A stretch of 64,000 nucleotides of DNA from assembly GCF_000143535.2 (NCBI RefSeq), contig NC_037319.1, positions 1,364,001-1,428,000 on the forward strand. Direction: 5' to 3'. The translations under genes were made by a program, and so were the position numbers. Shown here piece by piece: positions 1-12,146 of the stretch. Each line of letters begins with the position of its first letter. The stretch's first letter is position 1. The notes below the pieces were generated by a model. That model saw only the letters and a program-made list of their open reading frames with translations. It searched no databases and was not told the DNA's origin. Source of the stretch: Botrytis cinerea B05.10. Taxonomy: Eukaryota > Ascomycota > Leotiomycetes > Helotiales > Sclerotiniaceae.

Positions 1-998
1 CCAGTGTCTAATCCAGGTTTATGTCGTCGGCTTGCTTCCACTTCCCTGTAGAGCAAAATATCGGAATGCAACTACTGCCCACAACCAAGTCCCATAAAAT
101 AAGATATTATCAAATTTATGCGGTCTCACGCTTGCCCTCCTTCAACTCCTTCTGTAATGATAGTCAGTATTCGAATGCGGCGGAAACTGATGATCGGAAG
201 GAGGACGAACCAAAGCCTTCATTGTGCCGTGGAGAGCATGTCTGTGGTTTCTTCTGAACTTGGGGTCGGTACCCTTGAGGGATGGGTATCTGGAGGTCTT
301 TGGCTTCTTGATACTGCGCGTCGATGTAAAATTAGCCCCCATTCATCCAAAACCGGTTATTAATTGAAGTAGACGGAATTTGCGGTTATTGATCGCGATA
401 ATATGTAGGGGATCGTACCCGTTACGGTGAGCCTTCTTCGACTGGTTGTGTTGGGACGAGTTCTTGGATTCTAAAAGAGGGCGAAATCAGTACAATGAAC
501 TGTGAGACTGCCATATATTGGGATCTTAACATACTCGCCATTGCGACTGTTGTTAATTAGCAGTCTGTTGGTTTGTTGTGGTGGTCGATTTCGTATCGTA
601 GAAGAGGGAATTAATTTTCCTCCAAAATGATCTTGGTGCGGCGGTTGCTCGCCTAAATTTCGATTTAATCACGTGTCTTTGACTAGCTTCCCCCGCTGGG
701 ATTCCACCCGCCCTTTTGCATCGAAGTCTAGACGCAACTTGAGCTCCTAGATATTCATTCCGTTTCCTTTATATTGGAGGTTTCTCATGTGATTTCGTAT
801 CTTCATGGCCCATGGTCAAAAATTTCATACGTTTCGTTCAATAATGTGTTTTCAATCAAATATATGTACAGTACAAACTCTATCACGTCTACTCCAGCTA
901 AACCTAGCCAAACTTACAATGCTCTACTACCCAAAAACAAAAAGAAATTTCAATGTCCTCATTCTTACCATTACTCGCTCAATACTCGAATTTGTTTA
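1..998. other. intergenic, no gene seen
   Basis: I find no convincing coding region here. The open frames are short and lack family resemblance or splice structure. The right end is the 3' flank of the minus-strand carrier gene whose stop lies at 999-1001. Confidence 0.5.
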
Positions 999-2234
999 TT
1001 ACTTGGCAATGACTGGTAAAACTTGCTTAGCTTTCGACGCTGCAAGATCTGCGGCCTTTTGCAATTGCTCTGATCTAATCTTTCGAAGATATCGGAAGAG
1101 AAGAATGAAGAGTAATTCCATTCTACATACGTATTAGCTTAATTACATCTCATTTGGGTTAAATTGTATGGGTCGAGTTTTACCTTTCTTTCGTCATCAT
1201 TAGGAGACCTTGAACAATGAGTCCCTTGGTGATCTGTGGACCAATTCCCTTGAAGAGGCCCATCAATCCCTCATTATGAATGATGAATTGCATTACTTCA
1301 ATAAAACTTTTGAAAGGTTTGCCCTCTCTTGAAGGTGGTGGTTTTGATTGAAGTCCAACCTTTGCAACAATCAAAGGCTGGGTTACAATGGTCGCAAGGG
1401 ATTTGGACATTGCTCCCAATACTATCATTTCAATTAGATTCCGAAAGTCCAATTGGATTTACAAACTTACCAAATGCTTCCCACGGTTTGAGGTTTGTCT
1501 TGCCCGGGAAAACAACCTCTCTCAATCTTTGATACGCGCCATATGTAATGGCAGGGTTAACAACAAGTACTAAGCTGGCCTTGAGACCTCTCCAAAGGCC
1601 AGTCCAACCATCCTCGCTGTGGATTACATCCCGAGCTGTATCTAGCATTCCTTTCCTTTCACCCTTTTTTTGTGTTTGTTGACGAGTGGTAACTACTGCA
1701 ACAGGAATAGTAAAGACCTGGGCAACAGCTCCTGCCACGGCTCCCAAAGACAATTCGATTGCAGTGCTTGGAGGCATGGGGACTTTCTGAGAAGAGAGAT
1801 ATAAGGTTCGAACGACTGAATACCAGTAGAAGTAGGCAAAGTTGGTCGAGGCTACACCGATTAAGGCGCCATTGATACCAGCATAGAGCCCAGCAACTCC
1901 ATCATCGGCTACAATCTTAGAAATCGCATCCCAAGTTGACGTATAGTGGACTGCATCTTCACCCGTTGGTGCTACATCGGTCGGCTTGCGTTTGACCTGG
2001 ACTTGCAGGCGAGTTTTTACTCTGGTAGAATTGCGAGATTAGCCACGACATACCAACAGAGTCGTAGAATACAAGCAAACGATTACATACCGCCTTGCGA
2101 ATGCGCACGCAAACAGGGATCAAAACTTACATATCCAGGGGATATACCATAGCATTTGCAATGACAGCTCCTGTAGCTCCAGCAACTGCCAAACCCCAAG
2201 GCGGGATGACGGCTTCTTTTGATTGTCCTGTCAT
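999..2234 (-). CDS. ANT1: peroxisomal adenine nucleotide transporter, mitochondrial carrier family (ANT1/SLC25A17-like)
   Basis: Predicted CDS complement(join(999..1122,1184..1421,1471..2021,2131..2234)), 338 residues. Family members exchange ATP for AMP across the peroxisomal membrane to feed fatty-acid activation. The first carrier signature, YPLDIVKTRLQ, is created across the first splice junction. The second repeat has a degenerate IPVAVVTTRQQ and the third has QPLIVAKVGLQ. The start is the last ATG before MTGQSKEAVIPPWG, which precedes the first helix. Exon 3 reads into TAA directly after KER. Splicing there (donor GTAAAA, acceptor TAG at 1123-1125) adds a 41-residue tail beginning MELLFILLFRYLRK, a kind of end I associate with fungal homologs, so I include it. 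The gene is divergent from palB. Mitochondrial targeting cannot be excluded, but the family resemblance favours the peroxisome. Confidence 0.86.
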
Positions 2235-3087
2235 ATTGGATTTGTAGAATATACTGGACCGACTTTGGATTCTTGAGTAGGAGGAATATAGTAGATTGGA
2301 TTTTAAAATTTCATGGAGCAGCAAACAAACAAGCAATAATGGATATTGAGTCTGGGTATTATTAGGTAAAGAAATAGGGTTTAGTGCAAGGTCTTTTTCA
2401 TGTCTTATTTGAGTTTTAACCAATTTATAGAAGACACAAGTATGTATCACAGATACAGATAGATAGATAAATAAATAAATAGGAGGTTATGAATATCTAA
2501 AATATGATATTCGGGTTGAAGAATTCATGAATCATATTCCGTCCTTCTTCATGGTTAGTCGTTATGTATTGCTCTCATGCGCGGCGCGAGGGTCGGAGTT
2601 TGTGACGTTCTTAAACCTCGGCTCGGATATTGGCCATGGGACCGTGCCCTTTATTCCATCGTCACCGAATTTCCACTTCTGCTCACGTGCCACTTCCACT
2701 GCCCCATGCCAAGAACACTCTCACACTGTATCCTCAAACAACCTTGATGGGATGAATGTCGAGTATCACGTGGATATTCATCTCTCTTGCCACTGATGAA
2801 ACGGATAGGAAACGACGGCAATCCAAGCGGTTGGTTTAACTACACAAGCAGGCAAAGCATAAACACGGATTGACCAGATAACCCCTTACGACTTTGCCTA
2901 CACTTCTTTCTCCAGCTTTACAGCGAATCCAAGTCTTCCTCAGCAGTCTGAAAAGCCATATATCATACGAACAAGTATTTGCATAGGGGTATGGCTTGAT
3001 ATCACCCGTTCGAGAACCCTCCCATGCATATGCTGCTCATTTTCGTATCTGGAGCAACATTTATCTGCGGGAGCTGTTGTAGCCATT
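2235..3087. promoter_or_regulatory. divergent promoter region of the carrier gene and palB
   Basis: This 853-base spacer separates two head-to-head start codons. It holds an AT-rich TAGATAGATAAATAAATAAATAG stretch near the carrier gene, two CACGTG E-boxes (2684-2689 and 2767-2772), and one GCCAAG at 2708-2713, which matches the PacC consensus GCCARG. An ATG at 3024 opens a 50-codon frame in the unspliced sequence that overlaps the palB start in another frame. Which sites are used is not visible from sequence. Confidence 0.45.
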
Positions 3088-5875
3088 ATGGAAGCCAAAG
3101 CTCTTGTACGTCAAAACCCATCAATCCTGGTGATGGAATAAGTCGTTCTGACACTGGAGCCAGGAAACGGAGTTGAGTATTGACAAATGCAGCTCTAAGG
3201 AGGAAGCTCTAAAAGTCGCTATTGCTGCTATTGAATTATATATTGAAGTTTCGAAGCAAGGACTTGGGAGTGTCGAAAAGGCAAGGATCAACCGAAAATG
3301 CAAGGCATTGATGTTGAAAGCGGAAGAAATCAAGAAGTCTACCACATGGCCTATAAAACCCGCTTCGATCTTCCTGAAAGCTCCAGTATCTGAACGAACC
3401 TTGAGTAAACATGAAGAAATTATCTTGCTCGAGGGATCAAGATTGCATGGATTTATTTTCCCACGGTGGACCTCTGAGCCTGATGACACGATATTTGAAG
3501 CATCATTATACACGTATGTAGATGAAATGGATGAGTACCAAGGCCGTTCACTGACTCCAATAGAGACCCTGCAGACCTAAAGCTTTCTGGTGATCAAATT
3601 GAAACATTTGCAGGTTGGAAGAGACCTTACGAAAGGGATGATGTTCCTTCTCAAATGTTGAAGGACGTGGAAACTACCGATATTTTGATGAATGCCTCTA
3701 AAGACATTGATCTTGTTCAGGATATAACTACAGATTGTTCTGTCGTAGCCAGTCTTTGTGCAGGAACAGCACGTGCTGGGAAAGGTCATAGCAAGGTATG
3801 TGCACTTTTTACTGTCATATTGACCATACTTCAAGTTTGCTAACTCACTCTAATAGGTACTAGATACCATTTTGCGCCCATATGACATCAAAAACCAGAG
3901 GCCGAGATCATCCAAAAATGGGAAATACATACTCCGCCTTCAATTCAATGGCTGTTATAGAAAGGTCACAATAGACGATCGGCTACCAGCTTCAAGCTCA
4001 GCTCGCAATCTTCATGTCGTGGATAGAAATAATCCTATGTTGTTATGGCCTGCATTGATTGAGAAAGCATATCTGAAAGTGCGAGGCGGCTATGATTTTC
4101 CAGGATCGAACTCTGGCACAGATTTATGGATAATGACTGGATGGATTCCTGAGCAAATATTTTTACAGAGGTATTGTATACCTTTCCCCTGGTACCGAAC
4201 TATACTGATCAAATTGGTACGATAAAGTGACGAAATACAATCTGAATTGCTGTGGAAGCGTATTTATAAATCTTTTGAATTCGGCGATGTCATGATTACG
4301 TTGGGAACTGGTAAGCTAACCAGAAGAGAGGAGGCTGACTTGGGCCTGGTTGGTGAGCATGACTATGCTGTTCTGGATATGAGAGAATGCGGATCTCAAC
4401 GGCTATTACTCGTCAAAAATCCTTGGTGCGATGGTATGGCCTGGAAAGGGCCTAGACGAAGCCCAGTTCAGGAGGCACCAGGAGATAATACTTGGACGGA
4501 AGGTCTCCGGGAATCACTGGAAGCGTCTGACACCTCGAGAAGTTCCACCAAACCGGGAACTTTTTGGATGGCATTTGAAGATGTGATACAGAATTACGAA
4601 TCCTTGTACCTCAATTGGAACCCTGGACTCTTCCGTTATAGACAAGATCACCATCTCTCCTGGATGATTCCACACGTTAATAATATCGGAACATTTACCC
4701 AAAACCCTCAATATGTCGTTCATTCTGTTAAGGGAGAAACTGTCTGGGTATTGCTAAGCCGACACTTCATCACAGAAGAACACGATATTGCTCTAGGTTC
4801 AAGTACACAAAGCATGGTATCCAAGTCCCTTGGCTTCATCAGTCTTTACGTCTTTGACGCATCCGGTCATCGCGTCTACTTGAGCGATGGTGCTCTACAC
4901 CGCGGTGCCTACGTCGACTCCCCCCAAACTCTCGCACGATTCGAGCTACCCGCAAACACCTCCTACACAGTTGTAGCTGCGCAACAAAATCTTCCACTCC
5001 CGAAATACTCCTTCTCATTCTCCTTCTTCTCCCGCTCTCCCCTCACCATTTGTTCCGCCCCCGACAGTCACACCTTCAGCGCCTCTCACCCCGGTTCCTG
5101 GACAGCCCGTACAGCAGGCGGTAACGCCAGCTCCCCATCCTACCCCTCCAATCCTCAGTTCAGCATCACAGTCACAGAACCAACCGATATAATGCTGGTC
5201 CTCGAAGCAGACAAAGAAGACATCGCCGTCCACGTAACCATGATCTGGGCCTCGGGACAACGCGTCACCGTCATAAATTCTCGCGACATAGTCGGCGGCT
5301 CAGGCGACTACCGCCGCGGCTGCGCATTGGCAGAACTACACAACATAGCCGCTGGCAAATACACTATCGTCTGTTCCACCTTCCAAGCAGGTGAAATCGG
5401 AAACTTTACCCTGCGAGTCAAATCCTCGAGCAAATGCGAAATCCGACCCGTCCTCGCCGAAACGGCGGGGAGACTCGTGGCCAAACTCCCCACCCTCGTA
5501 TTCCAAAATGGAATCGATAGAATGCTAGCCCCCATCACCGTCGTCCGTCTCACGCGTCTTAGATTCGTCGCAAAAACGAGAATGGAAAATCGACCGCCGC
5601 CGACGATATCGAGACCGAGTCTTAGAGTTAGTATCGAGAAGGGTCAGGGTCCTAATAAGATCCTGCTGGCGTCGTCCAACGAGGGAGAATTCAGCGATGC
5701 GGCGGCGGGGATCCGCACGAGGGATATTGATATCTCGAGCGAGATGAATCGGATGGGGGGGATCTGGGTGGTGGTGGAGAGGCTGGGCGGGAGATTGGGC
5801 TTTGATGAGGTTTTTGTCGAGGCGTTGAGTGATTCCAAGGTGGAGATTGGGGCTTGGGGAACGGGGGATGGATAG
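3088..5875 (+). CDS. palB: calpain-like cysteine protease PalB/RIM13, ambient-pH signalling
   Basis: Predicted CDS join(3088..3105,3164..3513,3564..3795,3857..4170,4228..5875), 853 residues. PalB/Rim13 acts with ESCRT-III at endosomes and is the likely protease that cleaves PacC/Rim101 at alkaline pH. The first ~90 residues form a MIT-like helical domain (KEEALKVAIAAIELYIE). The calpain core has catalytic Cys181 in TDCSVVASL, His349 in EHDYAV and Asn369 in VKNPW, so the triad looks complete. The C-terminal half matches the beta-sandwich (C2L/calpain III-like) part of PalB. The length is close to that of Aspergillus PalB. The 18-base first exon is the weakest part of the model: the intron donor is GTACGT at 3106, and splicing gives MEAKALETELSID in frame. 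There is no sign of damage. Confidence 0.9.
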
Positions 5876-6313
5876 AGGTGATGGGGGTGACGGCGGTCAT
5901 ATGTATGTTTCTTTTCTTTTCTTTTTCAATAACAGAGTAAAGTAAAATAAATAAATTTTTTGTCTTTTATTCCTACGAGCGATTGAAATCCACACTTCAA
6001 AATACATCCATCCATACACTTCTAGAGTCTCAAATTGCTCTCTTAACGAATCTGAAGTTTAAGAATAAACTGGGTAGTGAGTAGTATGTAGCATACATAG
6101 ACATGAAACCGAAGAATCCTGCTACTCAATCCATCTATCCAAGCATCCAAGCAGCCACCCATTCATCCATCCACCTACTCATCCATCCAGTCATTCGCCC
6201 AACCACCCAACCACCCACTCACTCACTCACTCCCCATATCCAATATCCCCCTCCCCCTCCCACTTCCCCCATTTCCAATATCCAATTTCCCCAATCTCGC
6301 GAAGCGAGAAGAA

Positions 6314-6348
<35 letters not shown>

Positions 6349-6822
6349 AACAAGAACAAGAATAAAGAGCAAAGCTCAATTCCATTCCATTCAATTCCAT
6401 TCCATTGGCGAAAAAAAGAAGGAAAAAAAAAGTAACAAAAACAACAAAAAACACCCCCTAAATCCATTTCTGGTATCAAAAAGTGCCTCCTATACTCCAT
6501 TCATCCAACCCAACCCATTCGAATCCGAATCCAAATCGGAATCCATAACCATCAAGTCATAAAAAGTTTATGCGCGCGCGTTCGTCGTTGCTAGGTAAAA
6601 GTTCACCCAGTAGAGCAAACGCAATAAAAAAAAAAGACCTCCCTAATGAAACACCACTCCGCTTTATGACTTTTTGCAAGAGAATTTGCAAATGCAATTT
6701 GTCATGCGTGAAGAAATAATCCGACCCATATATAGATAGATAGCTAAGCTCTTTATTTTTTTTCGATTTTTGACTCCGCTCTCCTTTTCTCCCTTAACTG
6801 CCACCACTCCGCCAAGTGGCTT
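5876..6822. other. convergent intergenic, low-complexity DNA
   Basis: This lies between the 3' ends of palB and the zinc-finger gene. It contains CATC/CCAC-rich simple sequence (about 6125-6300), a GA microsatellite and A-rich tracts. Open frames on both strands here are made of these repeats (SLSLSL, EREREK) and are not genes. Confidence 0.6.
6317..6344. repeat. (GA)14 microsatellite
   Basis: Uninterrupted GA dinucleotides, followed by A/G-rich AAGAACAAGAATAAAG-type sequence. It lies in the palB / zinc-finger 3' spacer. Confidence 0.95.
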
Positions 6823-8502
6823 TTAATTGCCACCTCTACGTCTTCTGCCTTTACTAGGACCTTCCGGTCTTTGCGCGAGCACTCCTCGCAAGAGCGGGTC
6901 GTCTTTATCTTTATCCGTGTGATGTGCTCTTACATGTCTATTTTCGCTGCAAGTTAGAAAAAAATCCGGGTATTTCCATTTCTTTCAAAAGCATGAGAAT
7001 TTTCAAGTTATCCATCAACATTCCAAGGTCCTCCTACCACCCCAAATAGAGAAATTCGAACATACCTTTGCAGATTATCCGGCCTTGGATACTTGTGTTC
7101 TCTTTCCGGACAAAAAGGACACACATAACCCGGACTATCATGAACCAAACCATGTCTAATCATTTCATTTTTCCTCTTGAACCCCTTTCCCCCCTCGGCT
7201 CTCGAACATCCTCTTACCGTACAATAATGTGGTCGATTGGAAGAATGTACATTTGCATGGGAATTTAATAAATACTATTTATATACGAGATTAGCATCTT
7301 AGAGTTTAAGTACCTTTTTCTATATAAAATCTTTATTTTGAACATTCAGAAATCCATCAAAAGCATAGTCTCGTTCGTACCTGAGTTTGAAAAGGCGCAG
7401 CAAGACACCCCGGATAAGTGCACTGATACCCTCCAATCTGTGGATTCGTAATCCCATCTATACTCATACGATCAATAGCCATAGTAGCAGGAGTTGAAGC
7501 TGATTGATCAGTACTTGGCGTTTCCGCATTACTCCCGCTGCTGTAATCCGCCGTCATGCCGTATGGACGCCCTTCAGACGTTGAAAGTCGCCTCGAATTG
7601 TTCGTCGAAAATTGATTGAATAATGGTCCCGAGGGGGACATAATATCTCTCCGAAGGCCATTTGGAGAGTTACCTGGTGATGCTACTCCGGGTCCAGGAG
7701 GAAATCGTGAGATAGATCTTCCGGGAGATTGGGAGTATGAAGCTTCATTGGGATTGGGTAGTGGTTCCTCAACAAGCTGTTTCAATGATTCTGCTATTGA
7801 TGGTAATTTAATATGTTGACACCCATTGCTATTTGTAGAGCCGGATTGAGGTGAAGAGTGGAGCATAGGTGGGAGACCTCCAGGATCGTTAGGTGGGGTA
7901 GAGTGTGTTTCCTCTATGCCACTTCCTTGTACCGTAGCATTTTGATATAATTCATGGGAAATGGAACGTAATCGTGCTCTTTCTATATCTATAGCATCCT
8001 GTGCTTGTGAATTTGTGTTGGCATTCCCATTTGCGGGCACCTTATTAGCTTCAAGAGCCTCCCCAGCGGCACCCAGCGAATTATTTCGAGACTCCGGAAA
8101 TGTGCGCTTTATCATATCAACTGCCTTCTGGGCAATATCAAGATCAGCTGTTCCAGGAGGAATATCACGTCCCGGGATTTCCACCGCCGTGCCTCTGATG
8201 GGACTTTCGTCTCCCTCACCCTCATCCGAGGGCAACGCCTCATTTCCAGCATACCGCGCAATGTCAGGACGTTTCCCTCCCCCCATCAAACCCACAAGTA
8301 CAGCATCAGCTTGACAAGCGCGACTCTTAGGCCATTTCTCACCTCTGCGTCCGTCCGGACCGGCTTCGGGACTGATGGGAGGAGGCGGATGAACCTCTGG
8401 GGGAGGAGAGGGTCTGATATTAATGTGCATCGCTTTTAATATAGGACTGTCGCGCGGACCGACGTCATCGGGATCAAAGTAGGTATCTGCGATCTCGGTC
8501 AT
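6823..8502 (-). CDS. C2H2 zinc-finger protein, probable transcription factor
   Basis: Predicted CDS complement(join(6823..6937,7066..7274,7381..8502)), 481 residues. The first ~355 residues are low-complexity and Ser/Pro/Asn-rich, typical of a fungal regulator's disordered region. Three C2H2-like fingers follow. The first is C-X4-C in QCTYPGC with HANVH, and it is completed across the first intron. The second is YCTVRGC with HGLVH, containing GGKGFKRKNEMIRH. The third is VCPFC with H-X3-H in LQRHVRAH, completed across the second intron. The C-terminus is basic (KGRRRRGGN). Splicing rebuilds the fingers exactly, which strongly supports the model. It is likely nuclear and DNA-binding; I do not recognise a named ortholog. 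About 4.3 kb of gene-free DNA lies upstream, as is common for regulators. Confidence 0.83.
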
Positions 8503-9142
8503 AGTTCCATTGAGCCACTAAACGTATCGCATACATTGAACTGCCAGGCAGAGATTCATAGCATACAAGGCATGCAGGTGCAGATTGACTCGAGCGCAGT
8601 AGAGGTTCTAGCTAGACCATGCAAATAGGATTGCATGAACAATCCGAGTAGCGAATGGAATGACGGATTCGCAGGAAGTGAGGGCCGAGGCTCGAATCGT
8701 TTATAGGACTGGTGGGCTCGTTCTTGCAAAGGATAATTTGACTTCCAGGGCTGCGATTATATTGCGCGAGCTTCTAATCGTACCTTCCCGGAAACGCGCA
8801 GCCGATTAATGATCTTGCTGACCTCGGGCAGATAATAAAATATACACAGTGAAATTATAAAAGAGGCAAAAGGAAATTAGAGTATAAAATATGGGCAAAA
8901 TAGTATGTATATGGTTGAGGGAAGAATAAAGTGAAGCGTGCGTGTGAGATCTGTATAGAAGGTCCGGTAGATCTGCCCATGAGCCACCAGCCAAGTTCGT
9001 TGATTACTTCAGACGACCGTAGAATTAGCGCAAATCTGGAGCCCCAGAATCCCCTCTTTAACGCTTTAACGTCCAATTTGCACTATTTTGGTAAAAATTG
9101 CATAATACGAGCACGTTCTAACATGAAAATTTGTCAAGAGTG

Positions 9143-9145
<3 letters not shown>

Positions 9146-9179
<34 letters not shown>
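9146..9179. repeat. (GT)17 microsatellite
   Basis: Perfect GT/TG dinucleotide tract in the gene-poor stretch. Confidence 0.95.
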
Positions 9180-9182
<3 letters not shown>

Positions 9183-10529
9183 ACACGATGGAAAAAGGGA
9201 AGTCTACGAGAATGGCTTGCTAGATGTCAAATGTCAAACGTCAAATATCAAAAGCAGACTAGACAAGGCAAGACAGCATTAGACGGCAAGAGAGACAAGT
9301 GTATAGACAAATGTGAGAGTAGCGGTGCGGTGAACTCCTTCCTTCCCCAGGAAACAAATGAGGGGGGAATCTGGATTTTTTGGGTTTGGTTTTTTTTATC
9401 TTTTATCTGGCCGTGGGTGGGTTTGTGTATCTGAGTGGGTGGGTGGGTGAATTGGAATAGATATGGATCTGGGTCCGAATATACCTTGAGCAGGTGCTTT
9501 CTTATCCAGCATGAAGAAACAGAGCAGATTAGTAGTAGTACGACACAGCTTTTTTGTAAGTGCTGCGTACGTACATTGTCACTGCCCTGCCTGCATACCT
9601 ACATCTATACATATGCTACTCGGGCATCCTCTGGCGTACTGACCGGCAAAGCGGTCGAGCAGTTTCTAATTTCAGATTTCAGATTTCTCTGGGGTTGTTT
9701 TGGAATACGCATAGTGTACCTAGGTAGAGTGGTAGTGTAGCAGGTGGTAGTGTGGTAGTGTGGTAGCTGTCAAATCTATCAAACCATATCTGCGGCCAGC
9801 AAGAGACGATCCATGGAAAGGTTCGAAATGCGGAGTATCTTTCGCTCGACCCATGTATACACACGCCAGGACAACATGTTCGACTCGAGGAGATATGATT
9901 AGAAAGGAGCGTAGAGCGACGGCAATAGGACAAGAAGCATTGGCACGTGAATCGTCAAGTACCTCCTCATGTAATCTAATTTGATCCAAAGAACTCGGCA
10001 TCTATTTATGAAAGCTTTCGCATTCTCTGTACCCCTACATCGCAAAGAAGGCAGGGCGAGCCGGTAGATGATTAACCAATGGTTTCCAATATCCAGGTGG
10101 AACTCGACAAGAGATCGACACTTGTATAGGGCAATGGTCCCGTTCAGATAGATAGCCATATATCAATCAGTATTCTTCCGTGTCTCCTCCGTAACCTATG
10201 TAAGGTTGTTCGGGATGGCCGTCACTAGAGCACCCCATGGACTTGGGGGGGATCTAGAGCACATGTCGTATGCCTCGGAAGTCTGGCCGAGTATATTAGT
10301 CAATACATACATGCTACTCTGAATACATCGCAATGTTAATATCATGCTCATGTACCTCACTCAAGTAGGCGTGGTGTATGTGTGGCTTATCCTCATAGGT
10401 GGGTAGGGTAGCATTATGGTTTGCGCCGCTGAAGAGCGCCGCATCGTAGTGTTCGTTTGCCGAGAAGAGACGAGGGAAAAAGAAAAGAAGAAAGATAAAA
10501 CGGTCATTGATGGCAGGGTCTATCTTTTT

Positions 10530-10566
10530 GCCCTCTCTGCCCTCTCTGCCCTCCCTGCCCCCTCTC
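10530..10566. repeat. CCCTCTCTG nonamer tandem
   Basis: About four copies of a pyrimidine-rich nine-base unit (GCCCTCTCT variants). The opposite strand is purine-only over most of this length. Confidence 0.8.
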
Positions 10567-11430
10567 CTCGAACTAGATTCGCAAGTGGGCAATGAGTGCG
10601 AGCAGAGTAGTACATGGCCAAGCAGACTTGAAATTTCCTGCGTGGAAAGACTTGCCCAATTAGATTAGAAAACTGCAACTAGGGATTGACGGCTCTTGCT
10701 AAGTTCGAGAATTGAGGCTGTACTTGTCTTGGTTTTTGGCACCAGGGGGGGGCTAGTCACAAATGAAAATGCTTCATTCTGTCAAGGTTAACTTGGGTCA
10801 AACTTCAGAAATATCTAGCCTGGCGAGTAATAAGCACATACATACATACATGCAGCATCAACCGTGATACCAAGACGAACGAACATGAAGACGAATGGAA
10901 ATTAATGTGATTCACCGTTACATTGAATTTCGAAACTACTCATAATCCCATGCTATCCATCCCTCTCCCTCTCCCACATTCTCATCTCCCATCTATTCAT
11001 CCGTGTTGAATGCTCACCGTTTAGAAACCGTTCTCTCGCCTCAGCATAAAGCTTCTAGTCGATGAAACTTCCACTCCTCTACCGTAATCTCACTTGACAA
11101 TTGCGAAGCCATCCGACCCCTCCAGTCTCACCCCTTGAGGTAAATACCACACAAACAAGAATGTATGAGGTATAACATATAACATATGACATATATAACC
11201 TATCACCCAACCCCGCACCCCAACCTCAACCCCTCAACCATTCATCCAATCCCCCAATCCAATCTAATCCAACTTATTCATCCTCAAACTTCTAAACTTC
11301 CATCCGTCCATCCAGCCATCCATCCATCCACACAAAATACAAAAACACCCCTTCCCTTCTCTCCCACTCTTTCACCTACCGACCTGCAACAAGCTCAAGT
11401 ACACTCAAATCAATCAATAGCATACATCCA

Positions 11431-11473
11431 AACCACCCATACCCATACCCACCCACACCCACACCCACACCCA
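11431..11473. repeat. CCCAYA/CACCCA repeat, potential G-quadruplex on the minus strand
   Basis: The plus strand has at least seven CCC runs separated by one to three bases. The minus strand therefore carries GGGTGTGGGTGTGGG-type spacing, well inside the usual G3+N1-7 quadruplex rule. Quadruplex formation is inference. Confidence 0.8.
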
Positions 11474-11756
11474 GCATGCGGCTAAAACCAGCACCCTCCC
11501 ACCCATCCCTCACAGTGCACCACCATGAGCCGCACGCACGCACCGCCCATCCCCCAATCCAATCAACGCCAGCCCAACCCATGAATCTGCAGCTTCGGAT
11601 AACTCGAGAGCAACGTCGGACAAGCCAATCCCTTGCCCTCACAAGACGGGTCATCACAACCGTAAGCATTCGGTCCATCTGCCGATTGCTTTTCTGCTTT
11701 TGCTTTCGTCCGCTCTTTCATTCTTTCTGCCTTGGATCCAGATGTGTATGTAGACA

Positions 11757-11760
<4 letters not shown>

Positions 11761-11787
<27 letters not shown>
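11761..11787. repeat. (TG)13 microsatellite
   Basis: Perfect TG tract, the second long GT/TG tract in this gene-poor stretch. Confidence 0.95.
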
Positions 11788-11997
11788 ATAATATTCATTC
11801 CAGATTAGATCGATACATGATACTGCAGCAACTTTCAAAGTAGCCAACTCAACAAACAAACCCAATCCATCTACCTAGGTCCTCCCTATCTACTATAAGC
11901 CAACTCCCCTTAACCATCATACCACGTACCACACACACGATACACCATGGCCCATCCCATCCCATCGCACGCCATCCATTATCTCCCTACCTCTCCC

Positions 11998-12024
11998 AAA
12001 TCAAAATCAAAATCAAAATCAAAT
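11998..12024. repeat. AAAATC hexamer tandem
   Basis: Four to five direct copies of AAAATC on the plus strand. Confidence 0.85.
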
Positions 12025-12126
12025 TAAACTCAAACACTACCTAGGTAATCAACTGATTTCCATCTTCCAGCACAAACTCCCCTCCTTCCTCTTTCCTCCT
12101 TCCTAAGTAAACCTAGGTAGAACAAA

Positions 12127-12146
12127 CCCCAACCCCAACCCCAACC
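12127..12146. repeat. CCCCAA tandem
   Basis: Three CCCCAA units and a partial fourth. The minus strand reads TTGGGG, a telomere-like pattern, but not the TTAGGG usual in filamentous fungi, so I treat it as simple sequence. Confidence 0.8.

Noticed and set aside
6103..6500. Open frames on both strands across GA and CATC repeats
   Set aside because: Products are repeat-encoded (EREREK, SLSLSL); no domain or promoter support.
11186..11865. Several ~100-codon frames on both strands
   Set aside because: Pro/Thr/His-rich or Trp/Arg/Gly-rich products arise from the C-rich strand bias; both strands are open together.
12127..12146. Possible interstitial telomere (TTGGGG)
   Set aside because: Filamentous ascomycetes normally use TTAGGG; only three units, within other C-rich simple sequence.
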